DNA from: Alteromonas sp. C1M14
Lineage (GTDB): Bacteria; Pseudomonadota; Gammaproteobacteria; Enterobacterales; Alteromonadaceae
Direction: 5' to 3'
DNA: 64,000 bases
Assembly: GCF_018860965.1 (NCBI RefSeq)
Contig: NZ_JAHKQF010000002.1
Location: 541,574-605,573 of the forward strand
Shown: positions 16,832 to 25,290 of the stretch, piece after piece
How positions within the stretch are numbered: the stretch's first letter is position 1
How the letters are laid out: every line of letters starts with the position of its first letter
Program-made: the position numbers and the translations under genes
Notes under the pieces: generated by a model
The model's database searches: none
Told to the model about the DNA's origin: nothing
What the model saw: only the letters and a program-made list of their open reading frames with translations

Positions 16832-17317
16832 ATGACGTCCGCACATGAAACGCCTGAAACGGCGAGTCTTAAGGACGACAAAAGCTCAACTCGCCCGGCC
16901 AGTGATTCTGGCCGGGCGGACACATCTTATGAACATGAACCGTCCATCGAAGAAGTCGTTGAAAGTGCCAAATTCGCTTTTGGACAAAAGCAATCCGAAA
17001 TCGCTTCATTATCGGAATGGGTTGGTGCGGAAGTAAAGTTGGCGCAAAAATCTCTTATCATTATGAGTTTGGCCACCCTTGGTGCGTTCGTTTTCGCTTG
17101 TTTCTGTTGGCTTGTCATCAACTTGGCCATCACCACCGGTTTGCATAAAGCCGGATTGCATTTTGGTGTGATTGCCCTAATTACCTTTGCTCTCAATCTG
17201 GCCGCCGCTTTTGGTGCATTTATCGTTGCTCGCAGCGCTTATCGGCATGTCACGCTCATGCCAGCACTTCGTGCAGTGCTAGCCCAAGTGGGAATAAAGG
17301 CACACAATGAGGATTAA
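16832..17317 (+). CDS. YqjE/phage-holin-family membrane protein
   Basis: 161 residues: a polar, disordered N-terminus (1-55), a linker helix (FGQKQSEIASLSEWVGAEVKLAQ) and two TM helices (about 70-92 and 105-130). This is the layout of YqjE, also called the phage-holin superfamily III. The name reflects the fold only and no lytic role is implied. It starts three bases after the YqjD-like stop and ends two bases before the next gene. Confidence 0.8.
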   Translation: MTSAHETPETASLKDDKSSTRPASDSGRADTSYEHEPSIEEVVESAKFAFGQKQSEIASLSEWVGAEVKLAQKSLIIMSLATLGAFVFACFCWLVINLAITTGLHKAGLHFGVIALITFALNLAAAFGAFIVARSAYRHVTLMPALRAVLAQVGIKAHNED

Positions 17318-17319
17318 CC

Positions 17320-17577
17320 ATGCAGCTTTTTCTAAAATCAGAATTACAACATAGGGACAAGGCGCAAGAAAAATACATAATAGCGCAAAGAAGAAGTGAC
17401 TATGCGCTAGAGCATGTTAAATTAAAGTCCCGATTGCTGATTGCCAGACCCGCTGCTCTGCTGTCTATTTTTGCCGCCGGCGCATGTAAAGGCTTAACCA
17501 GTAATCAACCAAAGTCGAGGCGCAAGCAGGCATTGTTTACTTTTGCGCGTACGGCATTTTTCAATTTTATTGGCTAG
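17320..17577 (+). CDS. YqjK-like small protein
   Basis: 85 residues, basic. Its position right after the YqjE-like gene and its size match YqjK of the E. coli yqjDEK set. It has an N-terminal polar helix (LQHRDKAQEKYIIAQRRSDY), one hydrophobic patch (LLSIFAAGA) and a basic tail. The sequence match alone is weak, so the name rests mainly on gene order. GAGGATTAACC precedes the ATG. Confidence 0.6.
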   Translation: MQLFLKSELQHRDKAQEKYIIAQRRSDYALEHVKLKSRLLIARPAALLSIFAAGACKGLTSNQPKSRRKQALFTFARTAFFNFIG

Positions 17578-17587
17578 GATCTGTAAT

Positions 17588-18160
17588 ATGGATATGACTT
17601 TTTTTCAATTGCGCCTGCGCCGAGGAATATTCGCGTTAACCGCGGCTTCCTCGTTCGTGCTTATGGGATGTGTTAATTTACCCGATTCTACTGCCACCCC
17701 CTTTCAGTCGGCCAGCACACACGAAGGGTATGGCTACTCCTCTGTGCAACTTTCTGATACCGAGTATCGAATCATGTTCCGCGCTACAGAATCTACCGAT
17801 GCCTCCAAGGTTCAAGAGTATACCTTGTTTCGCGCCGCTCAAATCGCGCAACAGCAAAAGTATTCCTGGGTCACGATTGTGAAAACGGACGTGGAACGCA
17901 AAGCCGCGTTAGGTAAACATACTGTGGAAGCCGAAAAGAGTAAAAACAACGCCTTGTCGGTGTTCCAAAATGAACAATGCTCAATGTCTGGATGTACAGA
18001 AATCGCACAACCGTTTCCCACTAATAGTGGTATGACTATCGAGACCGAAGTGATGAAGGATGTGTACTATTCTATTTTGGTAAGAATGTCCGACGCCACC
18101 AGTCGCCCTGATGCCAAGGCGTTCGATGTGTCTACGGTGCTGTCCCATCCAGTTGAGTAA
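17588..18160 (+). CDS. CC0125/CC1285-family lipoprotein
   Basis: 190 residues. Signal peptide ending in the lipobox LMGC (lipidated C28), then the family signature YGYSSVQLSDTEYRIMFRAT and VQEYTLFRAAQIAQQQKYSW. Function unknown, likely envelope-located. The start at MDMTFF gives a normal signal peptide; an earlier in-frame codon inside the YqjK-like gene does not. Gap of ten bases from the upstream gene, so probably the last gene of the yqjDEK-like operon. Confidence 0.85.
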   Translation: MDMTFFQLRLRRGIFALTAASSFVLMGCVNLPDSTATPFQSASTHEGYGYSSVQLSDTEYRIMFRATESTDASKVQEYTLFRAAQIAQQQKYSWVTIVKTDVERKAALGKHTVEAEKSKNNALSVFQNEQCSMSGCTEIAQPFPTNSGMTIETEVMKDVYYSILVRMSDATSRPDAKAFDVSTVLSHPVE

Positions 18161-18183
18161 CGAGGCCTATGCCCTTTACCTTT

Positions 18184-18201
18184 TTACACAGCGCCATGTA
18201 A
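18184..18201. promoter_or_regulatory. Candidate enhancer dyad TTACA-N8-TGTAA
   Basis: Inverted repeat 113-131 bp upstream of the sigma54-like element at 18315. Same half-sites as at 16353 and 48056. It could instead be chance in AT-rich DNA. Confidence 0.3.
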
Positions 18202-18314
18202 TAACGGCGAAGCCCTAAGCCTCGCCAACAACCGTTAACAAAGAAAAAGATCCATACCCATCAAATAACCTGCTAATACAATGACATACAAATTAATTAT
18301 CGTTAATGTGAAAT

Positions 18315-18330
18315 TGGCGTGTGATGTGCA
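18315..18330 (+). promoter_or_regulatory. Candidate sigma54 promoter of the DUF2383 gene
   Basis: TGGCGTGTGATGTGCA: GG-N10-GC spacing, 8 of 10 key bases, R at position 7. Ends 56 nt before the ATG. Confidence 0.45.
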
Positions 18331-18386
18331 ATTTATCAAAGAGGGTGTTCGAGTTTTAGATGTAAAGATGTGAGGAAGAGATCGTA

Positions 18387-18836
18387 ATGTCATCACGCTA
18401 TCAACGAAATACTATGCTACCGGAAATAATCAATGTACTTAATGACGGGTTAATTTTTTACCAACAGGGTATCACCCGCACTCGCTATGATCGGGTTAGA
18501 GCAATGTGTACGCGAATGGTTGAAGAGAAACGTCTAGCCATTAGAGACTTGAGCCCATTTCAACACCGCTCTGATCTCGCGCCGAATACACGTTTGGCGT
18601 GGGGACAAAAAATAAAAAATGATTATGAAACCCTGCAAAACGCCCTCGCCACAGACAAAGAGGCCGCGTTGTCTAAGCGGTTAAACCACATAGAAAACCG
18701 TATTTTGCAAAGTTTCGACGATGCACTTGATGCAGATGTATCAAACGAATGTGCTCAAGCATTACGTAAAGTTCGTTCCAGAATGCTTCAATGCCACGAT
18801 GAGCTTATGATGTTAGCCAAACAGGTTTCTGCCTAA
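18387..18836 (+). CDS. DUF2383 (PA2169-type) four-helix-bundle protein
   Basis: 149 residues, all-helical: LPEIINVLNDGLIFYQQGI, RYDRVRAMCTRMVEEKRLAIRDL, then two more helices. This matches the ferritin-like DUF2383 family, often osmotic- or stress-induced. The usual Glu/His metal ligands are not clearly present, so iron binding is uncertain. AGGAAGAG precedes the ATG. Single-gene unit with its own sigma54-like promoter. Confidence 0.78.
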   Translation: MSSRYQRNTMLPEIINVLNDGLIFYQQGITRTRYDRVRAMCTRMVEEKRLAIRDLSPFQHRSDLAPNTRLAWGQKIKNDYETLQNALATDKEAALSKRLNHIENRILQSFDDALDADVSNECAQALRKVRSRMLQCHDELMMLAKQVSA

Positions 18837-18884
18837 AATAGACAACTAAGCATCCGTTATTACAGACAACATTGCTGGTAGATT

Positions 18885-19529
18885 TTATTCTTTGATGTTT
18901 ATTGTATTTGCTCGTTCTACCCAGTCGAGATCTCGGGTTTGTTCATCAAGGGTACCCTTGGCATCTTCTAAGAATACTTGGCAAAAATAATCTACGCACG
19001 CAAAGGTATCTTTATACTTTTTCAGTTGTACTTCCATCTCGTGCATCGCATTGGCAAATTCAGAATTAGACTTTGATAACTCATAATCACACTTAAGGTA
19101 CGCACACAGCACATCTGCCGCTTTCGCTAACGCAACATGAATATCTTCTTTATCTTGCTCGATAAGCGGCTGATACCGTTGCCGTAGCGGTTCAGGTACC
19201 GTTTGCAGCAACATAGCTTCAAACCGACGCTCGAGTTTTTTAATTGCTATGGTTGTTTCAGGATCGTGATATTTGACTGGACTAGGAATATCACTCATGC
19301 CTGCAATTTCACTGCCTTCGTGAAATATCGCCATAGCGGCTACCCGATCTGGATCCACGTCTTCGTTATACACATCTTTAGCAATGGCGCCGAGCATATG
19401 GGCCACCACTGCCGCTTCGTATACATGGGTAGACAGCATTTCTTCTTGAAACTGTGCCATAAGGGGCCAACGCTTAACGTTTCTTGCTCGTTGCATAAGA
19501 CCGATAAAAGCAGAATGTTTCTTTGTCAT
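18885..19529 (-). CDS. yfbR: YfbR-like 5'-deoxynucleotidase (HD superfamily)
   Basis: 214 residues of the HD superfamily. In E. coli YfbR removes phosphate from dAMP, dGMP, dCMP and dTMP to set dNTP pools. Matching blocks: KRWPLM (substrate Arg-Trp), STHVYEAAVVAHMLGAIA (metal His), the HD-motif region AIFHEGSEIAGMSDIPSPVKY, and KAADVLCAYLKCDYEL (metal Asp). The canonical HD is HE here, a conservative change at a metal ligand. The catalytic Glu three residues later (GSE) is kept. No sigma54-like site upstream. Confidence 0.88.
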   Translation of the reverse strand: MTKKHSAFIGLMQRARNVKRWPLMAQFQEEMLSTHVYEAAVVAHMLGAIAKDVYNEDVDPDRVAAMAIFHEGSEIAGMSDIPSPVKYHDPETTIAIKKLERRFEAMLLQTVPEPLRQRYQPLIEQDKEDIHVALAKAADVLCAYLKCDYELSKSNSEFANAMHEMEVQLKKYKDTFACVDYFCQVFLEDAKGTLDEQTRDLDWVERANTINIKE

Positions 19530-19722
19530 AGTAATTTAGTTCTCACTTAACTGTATCTGGTACACCTCTAAACAGAGGCGAAACCCTATCATACCGTGTT
19601 TTCGGTAAAAGGGTGTGAATCTGCCGTGTAAAAAATGCAGCGTATTTGTAACTCTTGTCTGCTAGACACCTTAGCAGCTGAGACGAATTAAAAATAACTC
19701 CTATATTTCAACAAGATAAAGG

Positions 19723-19738
19723 TGGCATAGTTCAAGCA
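19723..19738 (+). promoter_or_regulatory. Candidate sigma54 promoter of the DUF1328 gene
   Basis: TGGCATAGTTCAAGCA: GG-N10-GC, full TGGCA at -24, weaker AAGCA at -12 (8 of 10 key bases). Ends 43 nt before the ATG. Confidence 0.4.
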
Positions 19739-19781
19739 TAAGTTAAAGGGACATTCACATAAGCAAATAGAGGAAAAAGTT

Positions 19782-19958
19782 ATGCTAGGTTGGGCAATTA
19801 CATTTTTCATTATCGCTATTATCGCTGCCATTTTTGGGTTCGGTGGAATCGCCGGCGCCGCTACGGGCATCGCGCAATTTTTATTCTTTGTGTTTGTAGC
19901 TTTACTTGTTATCTCTTTGATTGCAAATGCATTCAGAGGAAAGGCGCCGCGCGCCTAA
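19782..19958 (+). CDS. DUF1328 small membrane protein (YtjA-like)
   Basis: 58 residues: [20 protein letters not shown], then [12 protein letters not shown] and a second TM, ending FRGKAPRA. This is the complete DUF1328/YtjA layout (two TM helices joined by a Gly/Ala turn). AGAGGAAAAAG precedes the ATG. Function unknown; the family is commonly stress-induced. The lipoprotein gene follows after 30 bp and probably shares the transcript ending at 20197-20226. Confidence 0.88.
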   Translation: MLGWAITFFIIAIIAAIFGFGGIAGAATGIAQFLFFVFVALLVISLIANAFRGKAPRA

Positions 19959-19988
19959 CTTAAATTTTTTTGGAAAAGGAGAAAGGAC

Positions 19989-20183
19989 ATGAAATACTAT
20001 TCACTAATGTTAAAAACACTATTGGCAGCTTCCTTTGCACTCTCACTAGCCGCATGTGGCGACAACAATGCTGAAAATGCTGGCGAAGAAGTCGATGAGG
20101 TAATGACCGATGCAGGTAATGCCGTCGAGGACACCTGCGAAGATGTGAAAGAAGGCATGAACGCAGAAGATGAAGACTGCTAG
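19989..20183 (+). CDS. Small acidic entericidin-like lipoprotein
   Basis: 64 residues: signal peptide with lipobox LAAC (lipidated C23), then a very acidic mature part (GEEVDEVMTDAGNAVEDTCE) with two Cys near the end that could form a disulfide. Size and layout resemble entericidin/antidote-type lipoproteins, but the sequence is not a clear match. AAAAGGAGAAAGG precedes the ATG. Second gene of the DUF1328 unit. Confidence 0.75.
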   Translation: MKYYSLMLKTLLAASFALSLAACGDNNAENAGEEVDEVMTDAGNAVEDTCEDVKEGMNAEDEDC

Positions 20184-20196
20184 TTTTTAGCCATTT

Positions 20197-20226
20197 AAAA
20201 AAACCAGGCAATTGCCTGGTTTTTTT
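20197..20226. terminator. Bidirectional terminator
   Basis: Perfect palindrome around CCAGGCAATTGCCTGG flanked by an A run and a T run. It serves the lipoprotein gene on the plus strand and the RND gene on the minus strand. Confidence 0.85.
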
Positions 20227-20244
20227 GTATCTTAATTTCTATCT

Positions 20245-22710
20245 CTACATCATGAATCTACCGTTTTTTTTACCCACAAAGCGGTTTAACAGAGCCGGTA
20301 GTAACGTTAAATCAGTGACTAATGCCATTAACATGGCCAATGACGCTAACAGGCCAAAATACACACTGGGAAGAAAGTCAGAAAACCCAAACAAAGAAAA
20401 ACCTGTGGCGATAATCACCGAGGTATAAAGTATGGCACGTCCTGAGTGCTCAAACGCTTGTTTGCTCGCCGATGACGCCGAAGGCGCTTTACCTGCCGAA
20501 AGGTAACTATGCAAAAAGTGGATGGTGTCATCCACGGCTATGCCCATGGCAATTGCAGCTATGGTGATGGTCATAATATCAAGAGAGATACCTAACCAAC
20601 CAATTACGCCCAAGATGCCAAGGGTTGTCAGTACATTTGGCACAAGCGCAATAAGTGCCACTTTGACTGAACGGAATATAATAAGCAGAACAACACCTAA
20701 CACCACATACACGATCCCCAGTGTTTTTATTTGCGAATCGAATAACCGACTTAATATATCCTGATAAAGTACGAACAAATTGGTTAGCTGATACTGGTTA
20801 TCTTCTAGTCCGACAGCTTGCATGTCTTGTTTAAGCTGGGTCATAAAGTGCTGTCGGTCTAGTCCTTCGGTAGTATCCTGAACTCGGGTGGCAATCCGAA
20901 ACGTCCCGTCATCAACCGCCAAGTAAGCACCGACCAATTGATTTGCCACTTTTTCATCTAGCAAACGATAAATGGTGGTAAGTTCGTATTCAGTTAACGG
21001 CTTCCCCCCATTTAGTTGTTTGGCCAATGTAGTGAAATTAACCACCGAGGTAACACTGCCGGTAGCATCAAAAGCATCAATGGCTTTTTGCACCAGTTGC
21101 ATTTGGGCAACGGACTGCGCCGTGAGCACTAAATCTTCGTCGCTCCCCTTCCCTGCGTTGTTTAACGTGACAATAATATCAAGGGCCGTCGAGCCCCCAA
21201 ATTCCTTATCGATGAAAGCTAACTCACTATAAACTTGGGTATCTTTACTGAAGTAGTTAATAAAGGAATTTTCAACATTTAAGCGCGTAATACCTAACGC
21301 AGTAATAGCGAAAAGGGCGATAACAACAATGCTAACTGGCCATGGAGCTCGTAAAGAGACGCCTCGTAGCCAAGTAAGGACATGGGATATAAAAGAAAAA
21401 TCCGCTTTTTCTTTCGCCGCAGGCAAAAAGGAGAGCAATGCGGGAAAAAGTAAGAGGCTAACCAACATGGTAACCACCATGGCCACTAACATCATCCAGC
21501 CAAAAGCCACCACCGGTTGCAGCCCAGAGAAAATGAGCGCACCAAACCCAACCGATGTAGTCAAAGTTGCATAAAAACAAGGCGACAATTTCTCCTGTAA
21601 CGTGGCCACGATACGTTGATGCTGGGTTAAATCCGTATTCCCATGGCTAATACTGCGATAAGCACCAATAAGGTGGATCATCACCGCCAAGGTCAAAATT
21701 AACTGAAGGGCGATAAAATTAGCAGAAATCACCGTGGTTCGCATATCCAATAAGCCAAACAAACTCATGGTCAGAAGTACACTTAAAGCACAGGACAGAA
21801 CAGGAAAAAACACCCACTTCAGCGAACGGTATAACAGTGCAAGCAACAGTACGATCACTAAGACAATGGCGGTTCCAAATGTGATCAAATCAGATTTGAT
21901 GATATCAATGAGGTGTTGGCCTACCACATATGCGCCCCCCATATAAGTATCAGCACGGTCAGCCACACTTGCCGTAATTTCTTCTATTTGGGCTATTTCT
22001 TGCTGTCTTTGAATGGTTAACCTTTGGCGAATTGGATCCCCTTCGCGCTTCAAAGAGGCGATTTCAGTTTTATCGGCCTCGGATAAGGGCTCATCATCAA
22101 GGACTTTTTGTTGAATTTCGGTAATCCGGCTGTCAATGCGGGCTAAAGTCGGATCGGGTTTGAACACCACTTGAATGGCTGTGGCGGTGTTCTGCCGATT
22201 GATAAGTAAATCGGTAAAGATAGGATGACCACTAATAAGAGACTGCATTTTCTCAGGCCCGTAGCGCTGCTTTTCCCACGTTAACCCGTTTACGTCATCT
22301 GAGCCAGATAAGGCATCGGCGCTGTCTATAAGCGGTACATTTAAAATCGAGGTTACCGAAGCAACCCGCTCGATGTTACCGAGTTTTTGCGACAACAACG
22401 CAATATCGTCAAAGGTTTGCTGGCTAAATAAAGCATGATTTTTGGGCACATAGGCCACCAAAATAAATTCCTCCGGCGAGAAGGTTTCATTGGCGACCTG
22501 GCTTTGAATATACAATTTGTTGTCTTTAACCAGTAAGGTGTCAGCCGAAGCGTCAATTTTAAATTGCTGAATATAGGGTGTTAATCCACCAGCGAGCAGC
22601 ATAAACGCTACGATGATGAACCACCGGTATGTCACAATGCCTCGGCTTATCTTGGCGGTAATACTAGGGTTATTCTTGCTCTTGTTCGCTAAGTTCGAAG
22701 AGTTCGTCAC
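20245..22710 (-). CDS. RND-superfamily (MMPL-type) lipid-like transporter
   Basis: 821 residues, two six-TM halves each preceded by a periplasmic loop domain. TM1 is near 30-50, then a large loop, then a TM block (about 270-430) and a second block after about 670 (LGIVYVVLGVVLLIIFRSVKVAL, in part, and IAMGIAVDDTIHFLHSY). Relatives export lipids or hopanoids. The GTG start is chosen because AGGGG lies seven nt upstream; it overlaps the mlaA-like stop by 41 bp. Longer in-frame starts would extend far into mlaA. The partnership with an MlaA lipoprotein suggests inter-membrane lipid transport. Confidence 0.85.
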   Translation of the reverse strand: MTNSSNLANKSKNNPSITAKISRGIVTYRWFIIVAFMLLAGGLTPYIQQFKIDASADTLLVKDNKLYIQSQVANETFSPEEFILVAYVPKNHALFSQQTFDDIALLSQKLGNIERVASVTSILNVPLIDSADALSGSDDVNGLTWEKQRYGPEKMQSLISGHPIFTDLLINRQNTATAIQVVFKPDPTLARIDSRITEIQQKVLDDEPLSEADKTEIASLKREGDPIRQRLTIQRQQEIAQIEEITASVADRADTYMGGAYVVGQHLIDIIKSDLITFGTAIVLVIVLLLALLYRSLKWVFFPVLSCALSVLLTMSLFGLLDMRTTVISANFIALQLILTLAVMIHLIGAYRSISHGNTDLTQHQRIVATLQEKLSPCFYATLTTSVGFGALIFSGLQPVVAFGWMMLVAMVVTMLVSLLLFPALLSFLPAAKEKADFSFISHVLTWLRGVSLRAPWPVSIVVIALFAITALGITRLNVENSFINYFSKDTQVYSELAFIDKEFGGSTALDIIVTLNNAGKGSDEDLVLTAQSVAQMQLVQKAIDAFDATGSVTSVVNFTTLAKQLNGGKPLTEYELTTIYRLLDEKVANQLVGAYLAVDDGTFRIATRVQDTTEGLDRQHFMTQLKQDMQAVGLEDNQYQLTNLFVLYQDILSRLFDSQIKTLGIVYVVLGVVLLIIFRSVKVALIALVPNVLTTLGILGVIGWLGISLDIMTITIAAIAMGIAVDDTIHFLHSYLSAGKAPSASSASKQAFEHSGRAILYTSVIIATGFSLFGFSDFLPSVYFGLLASLAMLMALVTDLTLLPALLNRFVGKKNGRFMM

Positions 22711-23557
22711 GGCGCTGCCCCTGAATGTACTGATTTCTGAAATAAATGTATGGATCATCGGCCTGCTCGTAGAGCGAGCGATAAACATCTGATTGGCTGG
22801 AAAAATCATCAACGCCGTCAACAATACGAAGTTGGTAAGTTTCAGGGGGGTCGGCTACGTAATTAACAGGATGGATGACCCCTTCGGTAAGCGTGGAAAA
22901 TGCTCCCCGAGAATCGCTTGGACCAAGGATGGGGAGAACAAGGTAAGGCCCAGCGTTGATATCGTAATGCTGTAGCGTATTGGCAATGGTTTGCTTTTGC
23001 GGCGCAATATCAAACCAGTCCGTTGCGGGGTCAAAAAGGCCTAATAAACCCACCGTTGAGTTAATTAAAAAGCGGCCAAGATTCGTTCCTGCTTCATCAA
23101 GTTCACCAGAGAAAGTATTGTTTAATAGATTAAGCGGCTCCCTTAGATTATCAAATGCATTGCCAATTTTATCTCTTACGCCTCCTGGCACCACGTAACG
23201 GTAACCGTCTGAAAGCGGCAAAAGAGCGTACTGATAGGTAAAATGATTAAACGAAAAAATAGCTCGGTTGACGCTTTCCCATGGGTCATTGTAGACAATA
23301 TCTCCGCTGGGATCGTTTTGCTGTTCATCGCCTACACTCACCACGGTAGGGGCTACGTCAAGACTTCCCTGACTCGTTTCAATGGTAACCGACTTTCCCT
23401 TTGATAAGGTATCCACACGAGAAACGGGTACCTGAGTACCCGTCGACTGATTCACGCTTTGTTCTGTCTGGTCCTGCCCTGGCCCGTTGGCACAAGCCAC
23501 TAAGGCCAAAACCATACCGCCAAGCAAGGTGTGTTTATAAACTTGCGTAACTGCCAT
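22670..23557 (-). CDS. mlaA: MlaA/VacJ-family outer-membrane lipoprotein
   Basis: 295 residues: signal peptide with lipobox VAC (C22), an unusually long linker (about 23-85), then the MlaA domain (NDPWESVNRAIFSFNHFTYQ, PLNLLNNTFSGELDEAGTNL, RFLINSTVGLLGLFDPA). MlaA forms a ring in the outer membrane that removes phospholipids from the outer leaflet. Here no MlaBCDEF genes are nearby; the partner is an RND protein whose start overlaps this stop. The upstream gene overlaps the start by 23 bp, so all three are coupled. Confidence 0.92.
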   Translation of the reverse strand: MAVTQVYKHTLLGGMVLALVACANGPGQDQTEQSVNQSTGTQVPVSRVDTLSKGKSVTIETSQGSLDVAPTVVSVGDEQQNDPSGDIVYNDPWESVNRAIFSFNHFTYQYALLPLSDGYRYVVPGGVRDKIGNAFDNLREPLNLLNNTFSGELDEAGTNLGRFLINSTVGLLGLFDPATDWFDIAPQKQTIANTLQHYDINAGPYLVLPILGPSDSRGAFSTLTEGVIHPVNYVADPPETYQLRIVDGVDDFSSQSDVYRSLYEQADDPYIYFRNQYIQGQRRDELFELSEQEQE

Positions 23558-23888
23558 TAGTCATCCTTTCATGATGCTCCAGAATGTTTTTCGCACGTGT
23601 AAGTGCGTCATCCCGATTGTATTGCCAATCGCTCTTTTGATACTTACGTGCCAACTGTAAATAATGCTCAATTCGCTGTTGACGAATTTTATGAAATTTC
23701 TTTTCCTCATCGAATGACAGTTGTGCAAGATAGGATTCCAATTCACTTATCTTGGCAGGCCCTTTAGGTTGACGCCGTTCATTTTGCTCCCCTCTGTCAG
23801 TCAAGCTAACATCCGTATTAGCGCCCACAACCACCACACTGCACCCTACAAGAACCACGAAAATTAACAGTTTACGATAATCCATCAT
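23535..23888 (-). CDS. Exported hypothetical protein of the mlaA-RND operon
   Basis: 117 residues. N-terminal hydrophobic signal (LLIFVVLVGCSVVVVGA), then a charged helical region (ISELESYLAQLSFDEEKKFHKIRQQRIEHYLQLARKYQK). No family recognised. ATGATG offers two starts; AAAGGGG lies 4-7 nt upstream. It overlaps mlaA by 23 bp, so it is very likely a periplasmic accessory of the MlaA-RND pair. Confidence 0.7.
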   Translation of the reverse strand: MMDYRKLLIFVVLVGCSVVVVGANTDVSLTDRGEQNERRQPKGPAKISELESYLAQLSFDEEKKFHKIRQQRIEHYLQLARKYQKSDWQYNRDDALTRAKNILEHHERMTNGSYASL

Positions 23889-23949
23889 TTGCCCCTTTCG
23901 CTGGCACGAATGACCGTGCTTGTTACCCACTATTGATACCTCAGAATGT

Positions 23950-23965
23950 TGCATACAACGTACCA
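23950..23965 (-). promoter_or_regulatory. Candidate sigma54 promoter of the mlaA-RND operon
   Basis: Minus strand TGGTACGTTGTATGCA: GG-N10-GC, 8 of 10 key bases, plus C6 and R7. Ends 61 nt before the first ATG. Confidence 0.4.
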
Positions 23966-23979
23966 GCTAAGACAATTAA

Positions 23980-24037
23980 AAAAAGCTGTAACCATCTGTT
24001 TTTTAATATATAAAAAAACAGATGATTACAGCTTTTT
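23980..24037. terminator. Long inverted repeat, bidirectional terminator-like
   Basis: Arms of about 25 bp (reading AAAAAGCTGTAA, one variable base, CATCTGTTTTTT) differ at one position and surround a short AT loop. Both strands end in T runs. It lies between the small minus-strand gene at 24099 and the promoter of the mlaA operon, so it can insulate the two. Confidence 0.7.
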
Positions 24038-24098
24038 CCGACTTACACGCAGCGATGAGTAAAAAACACGCGAGGTGGGAATAAATTGCCGATTTAGG

Positions 24099-24260
24099 CT
24101 ATTGACTTCTTACATCAGAGAACCCGTAAGAGGACACCTTCATGGTTGGCGTATCGGTATCTTTATACCTATCAAACCAGTTAAACACCGGTTGTTTACG
24201 AAGACGCTGTTCGAAATGGGTTGCGGGTTCAGGTTTCGGTTTTGGTTTAAATAACTTCAT
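24099..24260 (-). CDS. Small hypothetical protein (53 aa)
   Basis: 53 residues beginning MKLFKPKPKPEPATHFEQRL, basic and proline-rich at the N-terminus, with FNWFDRYKDTDTPTMKVSSY in the middle. No family recognised, no TM or signal peptide. A longer in-frame start (12 residues more) exists, but the internal ATG follows GGTGAAAGAA. The strong hairpin 60 bp downstream supports a real transcript. Confidence 0.5.
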   Translation of the reverse strand: MKLFKPKPKPEPATHFEQRLRKQPVFNWFDRYKDTDTPTMKVSSYGFSDVRSQ

Positions 24261-24349
24261 ATAATTTGTTCTTTCACCTGTAGAGCAAGGACACATTATC
24301 CCTTTAGGGGATAATAGTGACGTGTGATCAATATTTCTCTCTCCAAGAC

Positions 24350-24381
24350 AATAAAAAAAGCGCCCGAAGGCGCTATTTTTT
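24350..24381. terminator. Terminator after the BON-domain gene
   Basis: AGCGCC-CGAA-GGCGCT hairpin with A and T runs on both sides; on the minus strand it follows the BON gene by about 20 bp. Confidence 0.85.
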
Positions 24382-24397
24382 AATGGCAGGATAAAAG

Positions 24398-25024
24398 CTA
24401 TTCGGTTTGCATAGCGGTTTCTTCCCGCTCTACGGTAAGGCTATCTTCCACGTCTTTCACGTCGTCAGCGTTTTTCGCTATTTCCACAGCAAGGTCTCGC
24501 TCTGCATCTGAATCCACAGTACCCGATAAGGTGACCATACCGTTTTCCACATCAACATCAATGTCGAATCCCGAAATGTCTGTATCCATGAGTAACCGGG
24601 TTTTAATTACGGTAGCGATTTTTGCATCAGTTAATTCGCTAGTGTCGTCTTCGTCATTCCCCATGGCGCTATCGCTGTGCATATCGTCTGAGTCATGACT
24701 TTTCATTCGTCCCATGTCTTCCACGACCGTCAACTGATTATCTACATCTGACACGCCATCAATGTTAGCGACTAATTCTTCTGCCAGCTTTTTATCCACA
24801 GAATTTTCGACTTTGCCGGTCAAAATAACGGCACCGTCCTGAACATCGGTATTAATATCAAATGAATTCAGGTTACCGTTAAACAATAGGGTGGCCTCTG
24901 CTTTACCATCGATCCACGCGTCTTTCGCACCTTTTTCCCATGCGTTATCGTCATTCATAGAACCGGCATGTGCGGTGGTGGCCAATGTACCTGCTACTAA
25001 TAAAGATAAAATTGAACGTTTCAT
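24398..25024 (-). CDS. Periplasmic double-BON protein (OsmY-like)
   Basis: 208 residues: signal peptide 1-20, BON1 (about 40-105: DIKTDVQ-type start, GAVILTGKVENSVDKKLAEE) and BON2 (about 137-200: IATVIKTRLLMDTDISGFDI, GMVTLSGTVDSDAERDLA), with an Asp/Met-rich linker. The two-BON periplasmic layout equals OsmY, an osmotically induced chaperone in E. coli. AAGGAGAACG precedes the ATG and a sigma54-like element lies 37 nt upstream. Confidence 0.9.
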   Translation of the reverse strand: MKRSILSLLVAGTLATTAHAGSMNDDNAWEKGAKDAWIDGKAEATLLFNGNLNSFDINTDVQDGAVILTGKVENSVDKKLAEELVANIDGVSDVDNQLTVVEDMGRMKSHDSDDMHSDSAMGNDEDDTSELTDAKIATVIKTRLLMDTDISGFDIDVDVENGMVTLSGTVDSDAERDLAVEIAKNADDVKDVEDSLTVEREETAMQTE

Positions 25025-25061
25025 GTTTCGTTCTCCTTAGTTAACAATGCACATTAGTTAA

Positions 25062-25077
25062 AGCCAATACCATACCA
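25062..25077 (-). promoter_or_regulatory. Candidate sigma54 promoter of the BON gene
   Basis: Minus strand TGGTATGGTATTGGCT: GG-N10-GC, 8 of 10 key bases, R at position 7. Ends 37 nt before the ATG. Confidence 0.45.
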
Positions 25078-25290
25078 ACAAACTTAAGTTACTGATAACA
25101 ATGATTTAACCTTGTAAGAATAGAGAAATCTATCACTTTACCCTGCAAAGATTTCGTAAACCCGGGTAGTATTTACTCAGTATGATGTTCCCCCTCCCTA
25201 TCAGCAAAAAGTGATCGCATCAGGGTATTGAAGGCTATAGATGAAGGTCTGTCCTGCAAACTTGAATAATAACTCACCGAGATTGATGTA

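Noticed and set aside
16832..17317. Phage-holin-like protein as a sign of a prophage
   Set aside because: It is part of a yqjDEK-type stress operon; no phage structural, integrase or lysis genes are nearby.
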